64,000 bases of DNA from Nocardioides sp. B-3. GTDB taxonomy: Bacteria; Actinomycetota; Actinomycetes; Propionibacteriales; Nocardioidaceae. The stretch is taken from the NCBI RefSeq assembly GCF_024703895.1, contig NZ_CP087968.1, forward strand, positions 434,001 through 498,000, in the 5' to 3' direction. Of the stretch, positions 42,363-51,873 are shown piece after piece; position 1 is the stretch's first letter; the number at the start of each line of letters is the position of its first letter. The notes under the pieces are model-generated. The model saw only the letters and a list, made by a program, of their open reading frames with translations. It ran no database searches and was not told where the DNA came from. The position numbers and the translations under genes were made by a program.

Positions 42363-42394
42363 AGTATCGCACACTCGCCCAGAAACGCCGTCAA
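42363..42394 (-). promoter_or_regulatory. putative promoter upstream of rne
   Basis: Minus-strand TTGACG (42394-42389) is followed after 20 bases by GATACT (42368-42363); a TGCGAT at the standard 17-base spacing is an alternative -10. It is the best sigma-A-like promoter in the gap. Confidence 0.45.
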
Positions 42395-42429
42395 CCCGAG
42401 ACACGCACCGGGACGACCCAGAGCTCGGC

Positions 42430-43141
42430 TCAGACGGGCGGGTCACCGATGGCGCCGGACTCCTCGAGCGGGCCCCGGGCGAGCCTCGTCATGAGGGGGG
42501 CCTCGCCCATCGGGGTGCCGGAGACGGCGGTCAGCGCCGTGAGCACGTCGTCGGGACGGACCGCGGGGACGCCGTGGCGCAGCACGAGGTCGAGCCGCGC
42601 GAGCTCGCCTTCCCGCGCCGCTGGCCGTGATGCTGAGTACGGCGCCGCGCGCATCGAACTCGCGCAGGCCCTTCTTCGTCATCCGCTCGACCAGCACCTC
42701 GTCGGCGTCGTAGAACGCCTTCACGGCGGCCTGCAGGTCGGCGGCCGGGACAGAGAGGTCGATGCGCCAGCGGCTCGCCTCGAGGCGGTCGGCCAGCGAC
42801 CCACCGGGCGACTCCACGACCTCGAGGATGTCGAGACCGGGCGGGAGCGCCTCGTCGAGCAGGGCGTGCACCTCGGACGGCACCAGCACCCGGGCCAGCG
42901 CGATCTCGAGGTACTCCGCCTCGCTCGCGGAACCCGTCGGAGCTGCGCCCGCATAGGACATGCGCGGGTGCGGGTTGAAGCCCGAGGAGTAGGCCATCGG
43001 GATGCGCGCACGGAAGACCGCCCGCTCGAAGGCGCGGCTGAAGTCGCGGTGGCTGGTGAAGCGGAGGCGGCCACGCTTGGCGTAGCGCACGCGAAGGCGC
43101 TGCACCGGGGGCGGCTGCTGGGGTGGGTCCTTGCGTGCCAT
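42430..43141 (-). CDS. TIGR03936 radical-SAM-associated protein (DUF2344)
   Basis: About 236 residues. It has the family start LRVRYAKRGRLRFTSHRDF, then FERAVFRARIPMAYSSGFNP with HPRMSYAG. In many bacteria this domain is encoded beside, or fused to, the TIGR03960 radical SAM protein, whose gene here lies 17 kb away at 59797. One frameshift near 42625 is bridged and the end reads GPLEESGAIGDPPV. The biochemical role is unknown; the neighbourhood with rne and ribosomal genes suggests RNA or ribosome modification. Confidence 0.85.
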
Positions 43142-43183
43142 ATCGCCGGACAGGCTATCCGCCTGCAGGCGAAGAGGCCGACT

Positions 43184-44371
43184 TCAGGGCAGCTTGGCCT
43201 CTCGCATCTGCCCGGACGCGTAGATGCTGTTGACGATCTCGCCGTCGAGCCAGCCCGTGAGCCGCTCGGCCTCGCCCTCCAGCGCGACCACCGCGTCGGC
43301 GCCGACGTCCTCGCGCAGGATCACCCGCACCGAGGCGTCGGGGTCCCGGATCCAGCAGCCGACGACGCGCCCGTTCCACCACGCCGTCGTGCCGCCGTTG
43401 CCGTTCGTGTCGAAGAGGTACGGCGTGTGCTCGGGATCGAGGTAGAAGTCCCGCTGCTTCCAACCCATCAGGGTCGGGTCGAGCGCGGGCAGCAACGCAC
43501 CCCACGGCTCGACCGCTGGTTCCGGCTCGACGTCGTCGGCGAGCAGCCAGCCGGTGTCACCGGAGTCCGGGGAGACGGTCACCGCGCCGAGGTCGGCCAG
43601 CGCCCGGCGCACCACGGCCTTGGTCGCGCCCAGCCACCAGACGATGTCGGTCTCGGTGCCGGGTCCGAAGGTGAGCAGCCATCGCCGTACAGAGCTCGGC
43701 GTAGCCCGCCGCCTCGTCCAGCGGTTCCGGGAACGTCGCCCAGCCAGGGTCGCCATCGAGGTCCACTGCGGCTGCGAGACGCGCCAGTGGCTGGCGTTGC
43801 GGCCGCGCACGATGCGGGCATCGGCGCCGAGCTGCGTCAGCACCCGTGGGGCGATCTGCGCGTCGACGGCCCACTTCGCGTCGCCGCCGGTGCGGATCCT
43901 GCCGGCGAGCACCGGCAGCTCCGCGCGCAGGGTCTTCGCGCTCAGCTCGTCACCACCGGCCAGCCGCGCGAGCACCGCTTCGCGTGCGGCCCGCAGCCAC
44001 GCCTCACCGTCGTCGGTGAGCCCGCCCTGCACGACGTCCTTGGCGATCCGCTTCCACTCTCGGGCTGCGACCCGGGCGGAGGCACTCCCCCACGCGGCGG
44101 GCAGCAGGTCGCGGGGGAAGACGAAGAGGGTGCGCCGCATGGCGAGCTGCTTGACCGGGCTGCGGTCGTCGTAGAGCGCACGGTCGACATCGGTGCGGGT
44201 GAGTCCGTCGACGCGCGCCTGCAGGGAGAGGTACGGCGTGGGCGGCTCCGTCGAGTGCAGCACCGTCATCGCCCGGGTCGCCGCGACGGCGTCCGCGACC
44301 CGGTGCTCCGGATGGATGGCGTGCCGCCGAGCCAGCCGGGCCCGGCGTTCGGTGTCGGTGACGTGGCGCAT
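43184..44371 (-). CDS. winged-helix DNA-binding protein of the AlkZ/HTH_42 family
   Basis: 395 residues. It matches the winged-helix tandem family that includes the DNA glycosylase AlkZ: TPYLSLQARVDGLTRTDVDR near residue 50 holds the Q-x-R form of the AlkZ Q-x-Q signature, LRAELPVLAGRI follows, and a C-terminal LFDTNGNGGTTAWWNGRVVG is conserved in the family. A scrambled stretch near 43690-43740 reflects two compensating indels. Interstrand-crosslink or alkylation repair is a family-level guess; the altered Q-x-Q residue leaves activity uncertain. Confidence 0.75.
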   Translation of the reverse strand: MRHVTDTERRARLARRHAIHPEHRVADAVAATRAMTVLHSTEPPTPYLSLQARVDGLTRTDVDRALYDDRSPVKQLAMRRTLFVFPRDLLPAAWGSASARVAAREWKRIAKDVVQGGLTDDGEAWLRAAREAVLARLAGGDELSAKTLRAELPVLAGRIRTGGDAKWAVDAQIAPRVLTQLGADARIVRGRNASHWRVSQPQWTSMATLAGRRSRNRWTRRRATPSSVRRWLLTFGPGTETDIVWWLGATKAVVRRALADLGAVTVSPDSGDTGWLLADDVEPEPAVEPWGALLPALDPTLMGWKQRDFYLDPEHTPYLFDTNGNGGTTAWWNGRVVGCWIRDPDASVRVILREDVGADAVVALEGEAERLTGWLDGEIVNSIYASGQMREAKLP

Positions 44372-44375
44372 CGGC

Positions 44376-45665
44376 TCAGATGGCGACGGTGTCGAGCGAG
44401 AGCAGCGCCGGCATGGCGGCGTACAGGACAAGGAACCCGAAGGCGAGCACGATCGCGGTGCGGGTGCGGAGCAGGAGGGCGGCGAACGCGATGCCGAGCG
44501 GGAACACCGCGAGCCCGTAGCGCAGGTGCACGGCGAAGTACTGCTCCGTGGTGGCGAACACCATGACGTCCGGGACCACGGCACCGATCGCGGCGCCGAG
44601 GAGGTAGCCCGGCGCGAACTGCCGGACGTACGGCGCCGGGTCGCGCAGCAGGCCGGCCCAGACTGCCAGCGCGGTGCCGCCCATGGCCAGCACCAGCCAC
44701 ACGGCCGGGGCGCCCAGCATCCCCTCGCCCCGGGTGCTGAGGAACTTGGCGCTGTCGACCGTGACCGCCTGCCAGTCGAGACCGGGCACGGCGTAGAAGC
44801 CGGGCGGGTCGTAGTCCGCGACCCGGGTCGCGGAGATGAGGGCCCGGTGGCCGACGAACAGGGCCAGCGTGGAGGTCATGAGGACGGCGCCGGCGACCGG
44901 GGCACGGAGGCGATCGCGCCGTTCGATCGTTCCCGGCCAGAGCACGACCGCCGCGAACGCGATGCCGACGGCAACCGCGATCACGATGTTGGACCCCTTG
45001 ACGCCGACGATCGTGAGGGCCGCCAGCGGCAGCACCCAGACCGGCCACTCGCGGCGCAGGAACTTCAGCGACGCCAGCGCGGTGAACGCACCCACGGGGA
45101 TGTCGAGGGCGTGCGGGGTCATGTGGATGTACTGCTGGAGGAAGGCAGGCACGAGGAGCACCGTGCTCGCCGCGACCGCCGCGGCGGGCCGGGTGGCGCC
45201 GAAGGCGCGGGCCAGCAGCCACAGGGTCCACATGCTCAGCCCGGCCCAGAAGATGCCCACCAGCCGGCCGGCGATGACTGGGTTGTCGACGATGCCGACC
45301 TTGAGCGGCACCGCGGCGGCGAGCCCGGTGAGCACGAAGTAGGGCGCCGGGTCGGGCCCGGCGTAGTTGGGCGTGCCCTTCGAGATCGCCGGATCGGGTG
45401 TGCACGCCAGCGGGGGCAGGATGCGCTCGACGCCGCGGCAGGCACGCGCCACCTCGCCCCACCCGGAGACCTGTTCGCCGTCTCGCATGAAGAGGTGTCC
45501 CTGCGTGACGGCGTGGACGCGGTCGGCGTACTGCCACTCGTCGTAGACGCTCAGCGGCTTGTCGTTGACGGCGCGGAACCCGACCAGCGGCGCGGCGACT
45601 AGCACGAAGGCGATGAGGAGCAGGGCCTGCCGCTGCCATGCCTTGAGATTCATCAGGTCCGTCAT
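44376..45665 (-). CDS. GT-C-like membrane protein, tandem paralogue A
   Basis: 429 residues, intact. About eleven helices; the first loop has SVYDEWQYADRVHAVTQGHL, an acidic D-E site after helix 1 as in DUF2142 and family 39 glycosyltransferases. It is very similar to the gene just upstream (shared QRQALLLIAFVLVAAPLVG and FRAVNDKPLSV), so the two arose by tandem duplication. The start is one base after that gene's stop. Sugar and acceptor unknown. It ends four bases before the winged-helix gene start. Confidence 0.72.
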   Translation of the reverse strand: MTDLMNLKAWQRQALLLIAFVLVAAPLVGFRAVNDKPLSVYDEWQYADRVHAVTQGHLFMRDGEQVSGWGEVARACRGVERILPPLACTPDPAISKGTPNYAGPDPAPYFVLTGLAAAVPLKVGIVDNPVIAGRLVGIFWAGLSMWTLWLLARAFGATRPAAAVAASTVLLVPAFLQQYIHMTPHALDIPVGAFTALASLKFLRREWPVWVLPLAALTIVGVKGSNIVIAVAVGIAFAAVVLWPGTIERRDRLRAPVAGAVLMTSTLALFVGHRALISATRVADYDPPGFYAVPGLDWQAVTVDSAKFLSTRGEGMLGAPAVWLVLAMGGTALAVWAGLLRDPAPYVRQFAPGYLLGAAIGAVVPDVMVFATTEQYFAVHLRYGLAVFPLGIAFAALLLRTRTAIVLAFGFLVLYAAMPALLSLDTVAI

Positions 45666-45666
45666 C

Positions 45667-46966
45667 TCAGGCCGCAATCGTGTCGAGGGAGAAGATGGCG
45701 GGCAGGGCTGCGTAGAGGACCAGGAACAGGAACGCGAGCGCGACCGCCGCACGCGTGCGCAGCAGGAGCGCCGCCGGGGCGAGGCCGATCGGGGAACACC
45801 GCGAGTCCGTAGCGCACGTGCACCCCGAACTGCTGCTGCGTCGTGACGAAGACGATGACATCGAGGACCACCGCGCCGAGAAGGGCGCCCGGGAGGTATC
45901 CGGGAGCGAACTGTCGCACGTAGGCGGGCAGGTCGGGGATCAGGCCGGCCCGGGTCACCATGGCCGGGCCGCCCAGTGCCAGCACGAGCCACGCACCGGG
46001 AGCCACCGGGCCGGACTCTCCCCAGCTGGAGAGGAACTTGACGCTGTCCCGGGTGACGTAGAACCAGTCGAGGCGCTCGACGACGAAGTTGCCCGGCGGC
46101 GGGTGATCGGCGATGCGGGTGGCCGACAGCAACCACTGGTGGCCGATGAGGAGACCGACGGTGGAGACGGTCAGCACGACGCCGCCCACGACGGCGCGCG
46201 CTCGCGCACCACGCTCGATGGTGTTGGGCCACAGCACCACGGCCGCGAGGGTGATCCCGATCGCCACCGCCGCGACGACGTTCGACCCCTTGACGCCGAC
46301 GATCGCCACGGCCGCCAGCACCAGCACCCAGACCGGCCACTCGCGCCGGAGGTAGCGCAGGGTCGCCGGGGCGGCGAACGCCCCCACCGGGATGTCCGGG
46401 GCGTGCGGCGTGACCTTGGTGTACTGCTGGAGGAAGACCGGCACCGGGACGACCGTGCTCGCCACCACCAATGACGCCGCCCGGCCGGTGCCGAAGGCAC
46501 GCGTCAGCAACCACAGGGTCCACATGCTCAGGCCGGCCCACACGATGCCCACCAGTCGGGCGGCAGCCGGGCCGTCGTCGACGACGCCCGACTTCTCCAG
46601 CGCGCCGGCCATGAGCCCGGTGGCGACGAAGTAGGGCACCGGATCCGAGGCGGCATAGTTGATCAGCACCTCGGGGTTCGGGCCCGGGCGGCACGGTGGC
46701 CGGGTGGGCTCGCCCACCCCGGTGACACCGCGGCAGGCACGAACCACATGGGCCCATCGCGAGACGGCCTCTCCCTCGCGCATGAAGAGGTGACCCTGCG
46801 CGACGGCGTGCACCCGGTCGGCGTACTGCAGCTCATCCAGCACGCTCAGCGGCTTGTCGTTGACGGCGCGGAAGCCGACCAGCGGTGCCGCGACCAGCAC
46901 GAACGCGATCAGCAGCAGTGCCTGTCGCTGCCATCCGCTGAAGCCCTGCATGAATGGATTCGGCAC
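45667..46966 (-). CDS. GT-C-like membrane protein, tandem paralogue B
   Basis: About 432 residues after one frameshift near 45795. Same architecture as paralogue A with loop SVLDELQYADRVHAVAQGHL and later YVRQFAPGYLPGALLGAVV. The GTG start at 46966 is six bases after a GATACT -10 hexamer, which supports a leaderless transcript. The loop acidic residues are kept in both copies, which argues that both remain active. Confidence 0.72.
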
Positions 46967-47020
46967 CGGCGCAGTATCCCCCAAGGTGCATTGCACCCGG
47001 CGTTGGCTAGCGTTCGGCCC
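46967..47020. promoter_or_regulatory. divergent leaderless promoters around a 13-base palindrome
   Basis: Minus-strand GATACT (46978-46973) ends six bases before the GTG at 46966; plus-strand TAGCGT (47008-47013) ends seven bases before the ATG at 47021. Between them lies the perfect palindrome GGTGCA-T-TGCACC (46985-46997), which could be an operator acting on both promoters. Confidence 0.6.
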
Positions 47021-47922
47021 ATGTCCGGCTCCCCACGCATCACGTTCGCGATCCCCTACTACCGGGGTCGGGACTACCTCAGCGAGGCCATCGGCAGCGT
47101 GCTGGCGCAGACCGTGTCGGACTGGCAGCTGTTGGTGGTCGACGACTGCGGCCCCGAGCCCGCCGACGACGTCGTGGCCGCCTTCCACGACCCGCGGATC
47201 ACCTACGTGCGCAACGAACGCAACCTCGGTCTCGCCGGCAACTGGAACGAGTGCGTGCGCCTCACCACGACACCCCCGGTGACGATCCTGCACGGCGACG
47301 ACCGGCTGCTGCCGGACTACGCCGCCCGCGTGCTGGCCGCCGCAGAGGCCCAGCCCGGCGTCACGGTGCTGTTCACCGACACCGTGAACATCGACGGGGA
47401 CGGCGCACCGACCCGCACCCCGGCCGACATCGTCAAAGGGCTGCTCCCCGGCGCAAGGGCGACCACGAGCTCGCGGGCGACGACGACCTCGCCGGGCTGC
47501 TGGCCGGGAACTACATCGTCTGCCCGACCATGTGCCTACGTCGCGATCTCGTCGGCGACGCACCGTTCGATGCGTCGCTGAAGTTCGTGCCCGACTGGGA
47601 GTTCACGACGCGCGTGCTGATGGAGGGTGGCCGGCTGTTCGCCGTACGCACCCCGCTGCTGGAGTATCGCCGCCACGGCGGCAGCGAGACGTCGTTGCAG
47701 ACCGAGGACGCGTCGCGCTTCGTCGAGGAGATCGCCTTCCTCAAGCAGCGGGAGGCGGAGCTGGGGTCCCCGGGATGGGCCGCATCGACCGGGTCGGCAC
47801 GGCGTCGGATCACCGTGCGCGGGCACCTCTTCGTGCTCGCGACGCTCGACCTCGTGCGCGGGCAGCGTGCTGCCGCGCGCGCCAAGTGGCAGGTGCTGCG
47901 CGCCGACCTGCGTCGACGCTGA
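47021..47922 (+). CDS. family 2 glycosyltransferase
   Basis: About 299 residues, GT-A fold. The start MSGSPRITFAIPYYRGRDYL leads into LLVVDDCGPEP (nucleotide-binding Asp pair), ERNLGLAGNWNEC and the metal motif TILHGDDRLLPDY. Acceptor-side residues PDWEFTTRVLMEGG and YRRHGGSETS follow. One interruption near 47455 is bridged. Likely transfers a sugar to a surface glycan; specificity unknown. Confidence 0.85.
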
Positions 47923-47928
47923 GGAGGC

Positions 47929-49154
47929 TCAGACCTCGGTGGTCTCGACCTCGGGCTCGGGGTGCACGACCCGGATGCGCAGCAGCGAGAGGAACAGGCC
48001 CGCCATGATCGTCTGCGCGCCGATGATCAGGCTGAGCATCGCCGGCATCACGCGGCGCACGCTGTCGGACGGGTCGAGCGCACCGAAGTCGGAGCCACCC
48101 CACCAGACGAACGACACGACCAGCCAGACCAAGGCCGAGCACGAAGATCACCACGCCGGCCACCGTGAGGTTCTCCGGGCTGAGGCGGCCCCGGAGCGTC
48201 CGGAACCGCTGACTCGCCGGCAGGAACCCTTCATGCAGGGCATAGACCTTCGACAGCAGGAAGAACAGCACGGCTCAGGTAGCCGACGACCGCGATGGCG
48301 GCGGCGTAGAGCATGGTGCCGATGTCGAGGCCGAACTCCCCGATGGACACCGGGCCGGCGAGCAGGACCGCCGTCGCGATCAGGCCGAGCGCCGTCAGCA
48401 GGAGGCCGGGGTAGAAGAACACCCAGCGCGGGCTGTAGAGCATCAGGAAGCGCAGGTGGCGCCAGCCGTCGCGCCAGCTGCGCAGGTGAGGCGGGCGGCT
48501 GCGGCCGTCCTTGCGCAGGGTCGTGGGCACCTCGACGATGTGCAGGCCGGAGAGGGAGGCCTTCACGACCATCTCGCTGGCGAACTCCATGCCGGTGGTG
48601 CGCAGGCTCAGGGCGGTGATGGAGTCGCGACGGAAGGCGCGCAGCCCGCAGTGGAAGTCCTTGACGGGGGCGTTGAAGAACAGCCGTCCGACGAGCGACA
48701 GCACCGGGTTGCCGAGGTACTTGTGCAGCGGGGGCATGGCGCCGGGCTCGATGCCGCCACGGAAGCGGTTGCCCATGACGAGGTCGGCGCCCTTGCGCAG
48801 CTCGTCGACGAACGGGCCCGGGCCCTCGAAGTCGTAGCTGTCGTCGGCGTCGCCCATCGCGACATAGGTGCCGTGAGCGGCCGCGATGCCGCCGATCAGC
48901 GCTGCGCCGTACCCCTTCTCCGGGACGTTGACCACACGCGCGCCCTCGTCGAGGGCGATCTGCTGCGAGCCGTCGGTCGAACCGTTGTCGGCAATGATCA
49001 CCTCGCCGACGACTCCCGAGGTGGCGAGGAACGTCAGCGCGTGCCGGATGCACGTCGCGAGCGTCTCGCTCTCGTTGAGGCACGGCATGACGATCGAGAG
49101 CTCGATCGGAGCAGTCTCGTCGACGGGAACGGGGACGGGCGCACTGGCAGACAC
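47929..49154 (-). CDS. family 2 glycosyltransferase with C-terminal membrane helices
   Basis: About 407 residues. The N-terminal GT-A domain has ELSIVMPCLNESETLATC, IIADNGSTDGS and the catalytic/metal VAMGDADDSYDF. An RxxRW-like end (LYSPRWVFFYPGLLLTALG) leads into four helices, as in polyprenyl-phosphate glucose synthases and related lipid-linked sugar enzymes. Two frameshifts (near 48270 and 48130) are bridged, giving a tail that ends HPEPEVETTEV. The GTG at 49154 stands six bases after TATCCT, so it is likely leaderless. Confidence 0.82.
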
Positions 49155-49166
49155 CCGAGGAGGATA
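49155..49166 (-). promoter_or_regulatory. putative -10 element (leaderless glycosyltransferase)
   Basis: Minus-strand TATCCT (49166-49161) is followed by six bases and the GTG start at 49154, a close match to the leaderless spacing seen elsewhere in the window. Confidence 0.55.
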
Positions 49167-49335
49167 GGAGACGAGCGGCCTCCGTGGGGATTCGGGAGGC
49201 TCACGCGCGCCCCGGGTGCCGACGCCCCGGTTGGACCGGGGGGCGCCTCGGTTCACTAGTCTCAGCCCTTTGCACCAGTGCACCGGGGGTGCTCCGACGC
49301 GCACCCACCACACCGAGAACGCGGGGCAGGCAGAC

Positions 49336-51351
49336 ATGACTCAGGTCGACGTACCCGAGGTCGGCGAACCTCCGGCAAGCCCTCCCCGGAGGCCGTGGGG
49401 CACCATCGCCGGCATCGTCATCCCGCTGGCGCTCTACGTGATCGTCGTGCTGAGCGGCGCGTCGCTGTCGTCACTCGGTGTCGCCAGCATGCGCGAGGAG
49501 CCGACCGCCCCGCTCGGCACCCAGTGGGGCGAAGCGCGCGACATCCGCTCCGACGAGTACTTCACCCAGTCCTCGCAGGAGCTCGCCGTCCCGGCGACCG
49601 GCCACTCGACCCACTCGCTGCTGGCCCGCGGCCCCGACATCACGTTCCGGGTCTCGTCCGGCCAGCTCGCGGAATCGGTGCTCTTCACGGAGAACAACCT
49701 CCTCCGCCTCGGCCCGTGGCTCCCGGACGAGCAGCTGTTCGCCGCCGTTCGCGGTTTCTCCTTGCTGTTGCTGGCCCTGACGCTGCCACCACTGCTACGA
49801 CGCTTCGGTGCCACGACGCCCACGGCCCGGCTCGCCGTAGGACTCACGATCCCGGCGCCGGTGAGCCTGTGGTGGTCGCTCACGCCCGTCCGGCTGATCT
49901 CGCACGCGAGTGCCGGTTGCCTGTTCCTCCTCCTCGCGCACGAGCAGTGGGTGCGTGCCGCAGATCGAGGTCGTACGGCGCTGCGCCGGACCGGCGCCTC
50001 GGCGCTCGCCGCCGCCGGCGGCATCATGTTGGCGCGCTTCGCCACCAACTACGTCCCGTGGTACATCACCATCGGCCTCCCGTTGGTGATCGCCACCGGG
50101 CTCTACCTCGTCCGCGAGGCACCCCGCCGCCCCGCCTTCATCGTGCTCGGAGCCGGCGCGGCCAGTGGTGCGGCCGTGCTCGGCGCGACGCTCTGGCAGA
50201 ACTGGTCCGCCATCGAGGCGACACTCAACACGCTCTACCCCGGCCAGCGCCGCGAGACCGGCGTCATGGCAGACGCGTGGGCGATCTTCGGCACACTCGG
50301 TCTCTACCGCCTCCAGGGACGGCGCCGCGCCGGTGATCCTGAACCAGCCGGAGATCACGTCGGCGTACACGCTCTGCGGAATCTGGGCCCTGTGGCTCCT
50401 GCGCCGTGGTCTGCCCGACGCCACGCCACGGATGCGCGCCGCCGCCCGGGGACTGGCGCTGACCACCGGTTTCTGGGTGCTCTGGTGCACGGTCTCGTGG
50501 GGTTCCTTCGGGGCCAGCCTGCCCGGCATCAACCTCGTCCCCCCGGGCCGTGCGGCCCAGTCCGTCGGCTTCGGCTCCGCGATGCTGCTGGCCGTCGCGC
50601 TGGGTCGTGCTCCCAGATCCGGTCGCGTCGCCGCCCTCGTCCCGGCCGGACTCTGCGTCGCGATCACGATCGTCGGGCTGCTGGACCTGCAGGAGATCCT
50701 GCCGGCCCTGTCGACGACGGCGGTGGTCGTCGCCTGCGCGATCGTGGCGGCGCTGGTGTGGCTCCTGACCGTGAGCCCTCGTGCGCTGCCGGTCGCTCTC
50801 GCCTGTGTGGTCCTCGCCTATCCGGTCGTGCACATCAACCCCGTGCTCTTCGGCCTCGGCGACATGCGAGACAGCAACGCCGCACAGCTCGCCGACGGCC
50901 TCGGGGACGAGGCCCGCGCCCACGGCGAGTTCATCGCCGCCGACTCCCCGGCGACCTCGGCGCTGCTCGTGGCCAACGGCGCCCCGATGCTCACCGGCTG
51001 GCAGATCAGCGGCCCCAACGAGGCGCAGTGGCACAAGCTGGACCCGACCGGGAAGTACGAGGGCGCCTGGAACCGGGGCGCGAGCTACCTCACCATCCTC
51101 TTCGAGCAGGAGCGCACGCCCGAGCCAGTCGTGGCCGCGCTGTTCGCCGACGTGATCCGGTGTCGGTGCACCCGTGCGAGCTGCCGGAGTCGCTGAAGGT
51201 CGGCTGGATCGTGACCTCGACCCGGCACCGCGGTGGCTGCCCGGACTCGGAGCAGGAGTTCCGCTGGAGCGGCCGGGACCAGTTCCTCTACTCCATCCGC
51301 GTCGGCGGGGACACCGCCGACGACGCCGACAGCCGGGAAGGACAGCGCTAG
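49336..51351 (+). CDS. large polytopic membrane protein
   Basis: About 671 residues. It begins with a short cytoplasmic end, then a helix (IAGIVIPLALYVIVVLSG), a long extracytoplasmic loop containing WGEARDIRSDEYFTQSSQEL and VLFTENNLLRLGPWLPDE, and about twelve helices before a C-terminal soluble domain. The pattern resembles YfhO/DUF7657-like proteins near glycosyltransferases. Frameshifts near 50325 and 51155 were bridged. A TAGTCT at 49257-49262 may be its -10, giving a leader of about 65 bases. Role in glycan assembly is inferred from neighbours. Confidence 0.6.
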   Translation: MTQVDVPEVGEPPASPPRRPWGTIAGIVIPLALYVIVVLSGASLSSLGVASMREEPTAPLGTQWGEARDIRSDEYFTQSSQELAVPATGHSTHSLLARGPDITFRVSSGQLAESVLFTENNLLRLGPWLPDEQLFAAVRGFSLLLLALTLPPLLRRFGATTPTARLAVGLTIPAPVSLWWSLTPVRLISHASAGCLFLLLAHEQWVRAADRGRTALRRTGASALAAAGGIMLARFATNYVPWYITIGLPLVIATGLYLVREAPRRPAFIVLGAGAASGAAVLGATLWQNWSAIEATLNTLYPGQRRETGVMADAWAIFGTLGLYRLQGRRRAGDPEPAGDHVGVHALRNLGPVAPAPWSARRHATDARRRPGTGADHRFLGALVHGLVGFLRGQPARHQPRPPGPCGPVRRLRLRDAAGRRAGSCSQIRSRRRPRPGRTLRRDHDRRAAGPAGDPAGPVDDGGGRRLRDRGGAGVAPDREPSCAAGRSRLCGPRLSGRAHQPRALRPRRHARQQRRTARRRPRGRGPRPRRVHRRRLPGDLGAARGQRRPDAHRLADQRPQRGAVAQAGPDREVRGRLEPGRELPHHPLRAGAHARASRGRAVRRRDPVSVHPCELPESLKVGWIVTSTRHRGGCPDSEQEFRWSGRDQFLYSIRVGGDTADDADSREGQR

Positions 51352-51362
51352 TGTCTGGAGCC
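51349..51362 (+). promoter_or_regulatory. putative -10 element of the first short-protein/RgpF module
   Basis: TAGTGT (51349-51354) stands eight bases before the ATG at 51363, but a GGAG also lies between, so either a leaderless or a short-leader start is possible. The hexamer overlaps the stop of the preceding gene. Confidence 0.4.
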
Positions 51363-51873
51363 ATGTCAGACGATCTCGAGAGCGATCTCGGCCTCGCGCG
51401 GCGCGAGCTCAAGTGGGTCCGCACCGACCCGGAGCACGTGACCGAGGCTCTCCAGCGCGTACGCCGCCAGCGGGCCCGGCTCCGGGAGCAGTCCGAGGCA
51501 CTTGCCGCGGGTCTGGCGGCTGAGCTGTCAGCGGCCTACTGGCGCGACCGGGGAGTCCGGTCTCGGGCGGCTGCGACGGCGTGACCCGGAGGCAGAGCTG
51601 GTGCGCGAGGTCGAGGGCAACGCGCGATTCGACGCTGGGTGGTACCTCCGTCAGAACCAGAAGGCGATCCTCGAGCAGCGCCTCTCCCCTGCCCTCCACC
51701 ACGTCCGCCACGCCAACGAGAAGCGGCTCGACCCCGGCGAGGGGTTCAGCACCGGTCGCTACCTGCTGCGCCACCCCGAGGTCGTGGGCAGTGGACTGCC
51801 GGCGCTCCTGCACGCCGAGCGGAACGGCCAGCTCGACGACGGCACGGTCGTCGTCGACGCGAGCGAGGACTGA
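51363..51873 (+). CDS. short coiled-coil protein with a WYL-R...HP-V segment (module 1)
   Basis: About 169 residues. The first ~70 are a Leu/Arg/Glu-rich coiled coil (REQSEALAAGLAAEL). The rest contains FDAGWYLRQNQKAILEQRLS, then LSPALHHVRHANEKR and FSTGRYLLRHPEVVGSGLPA, the repeated pattern W-Y-L-x-x-x-P plus H-x-x-x-x-G found next to or inside RgpF-like glycosyltransferases. One frameshift near 51560 is bridged. The stop overlaps the next start (TGATG). Module 2 at 56935-57487 encodes a clear relative. It may be a scaffold or binding partner for the enzyme. Confidence 0.68.
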
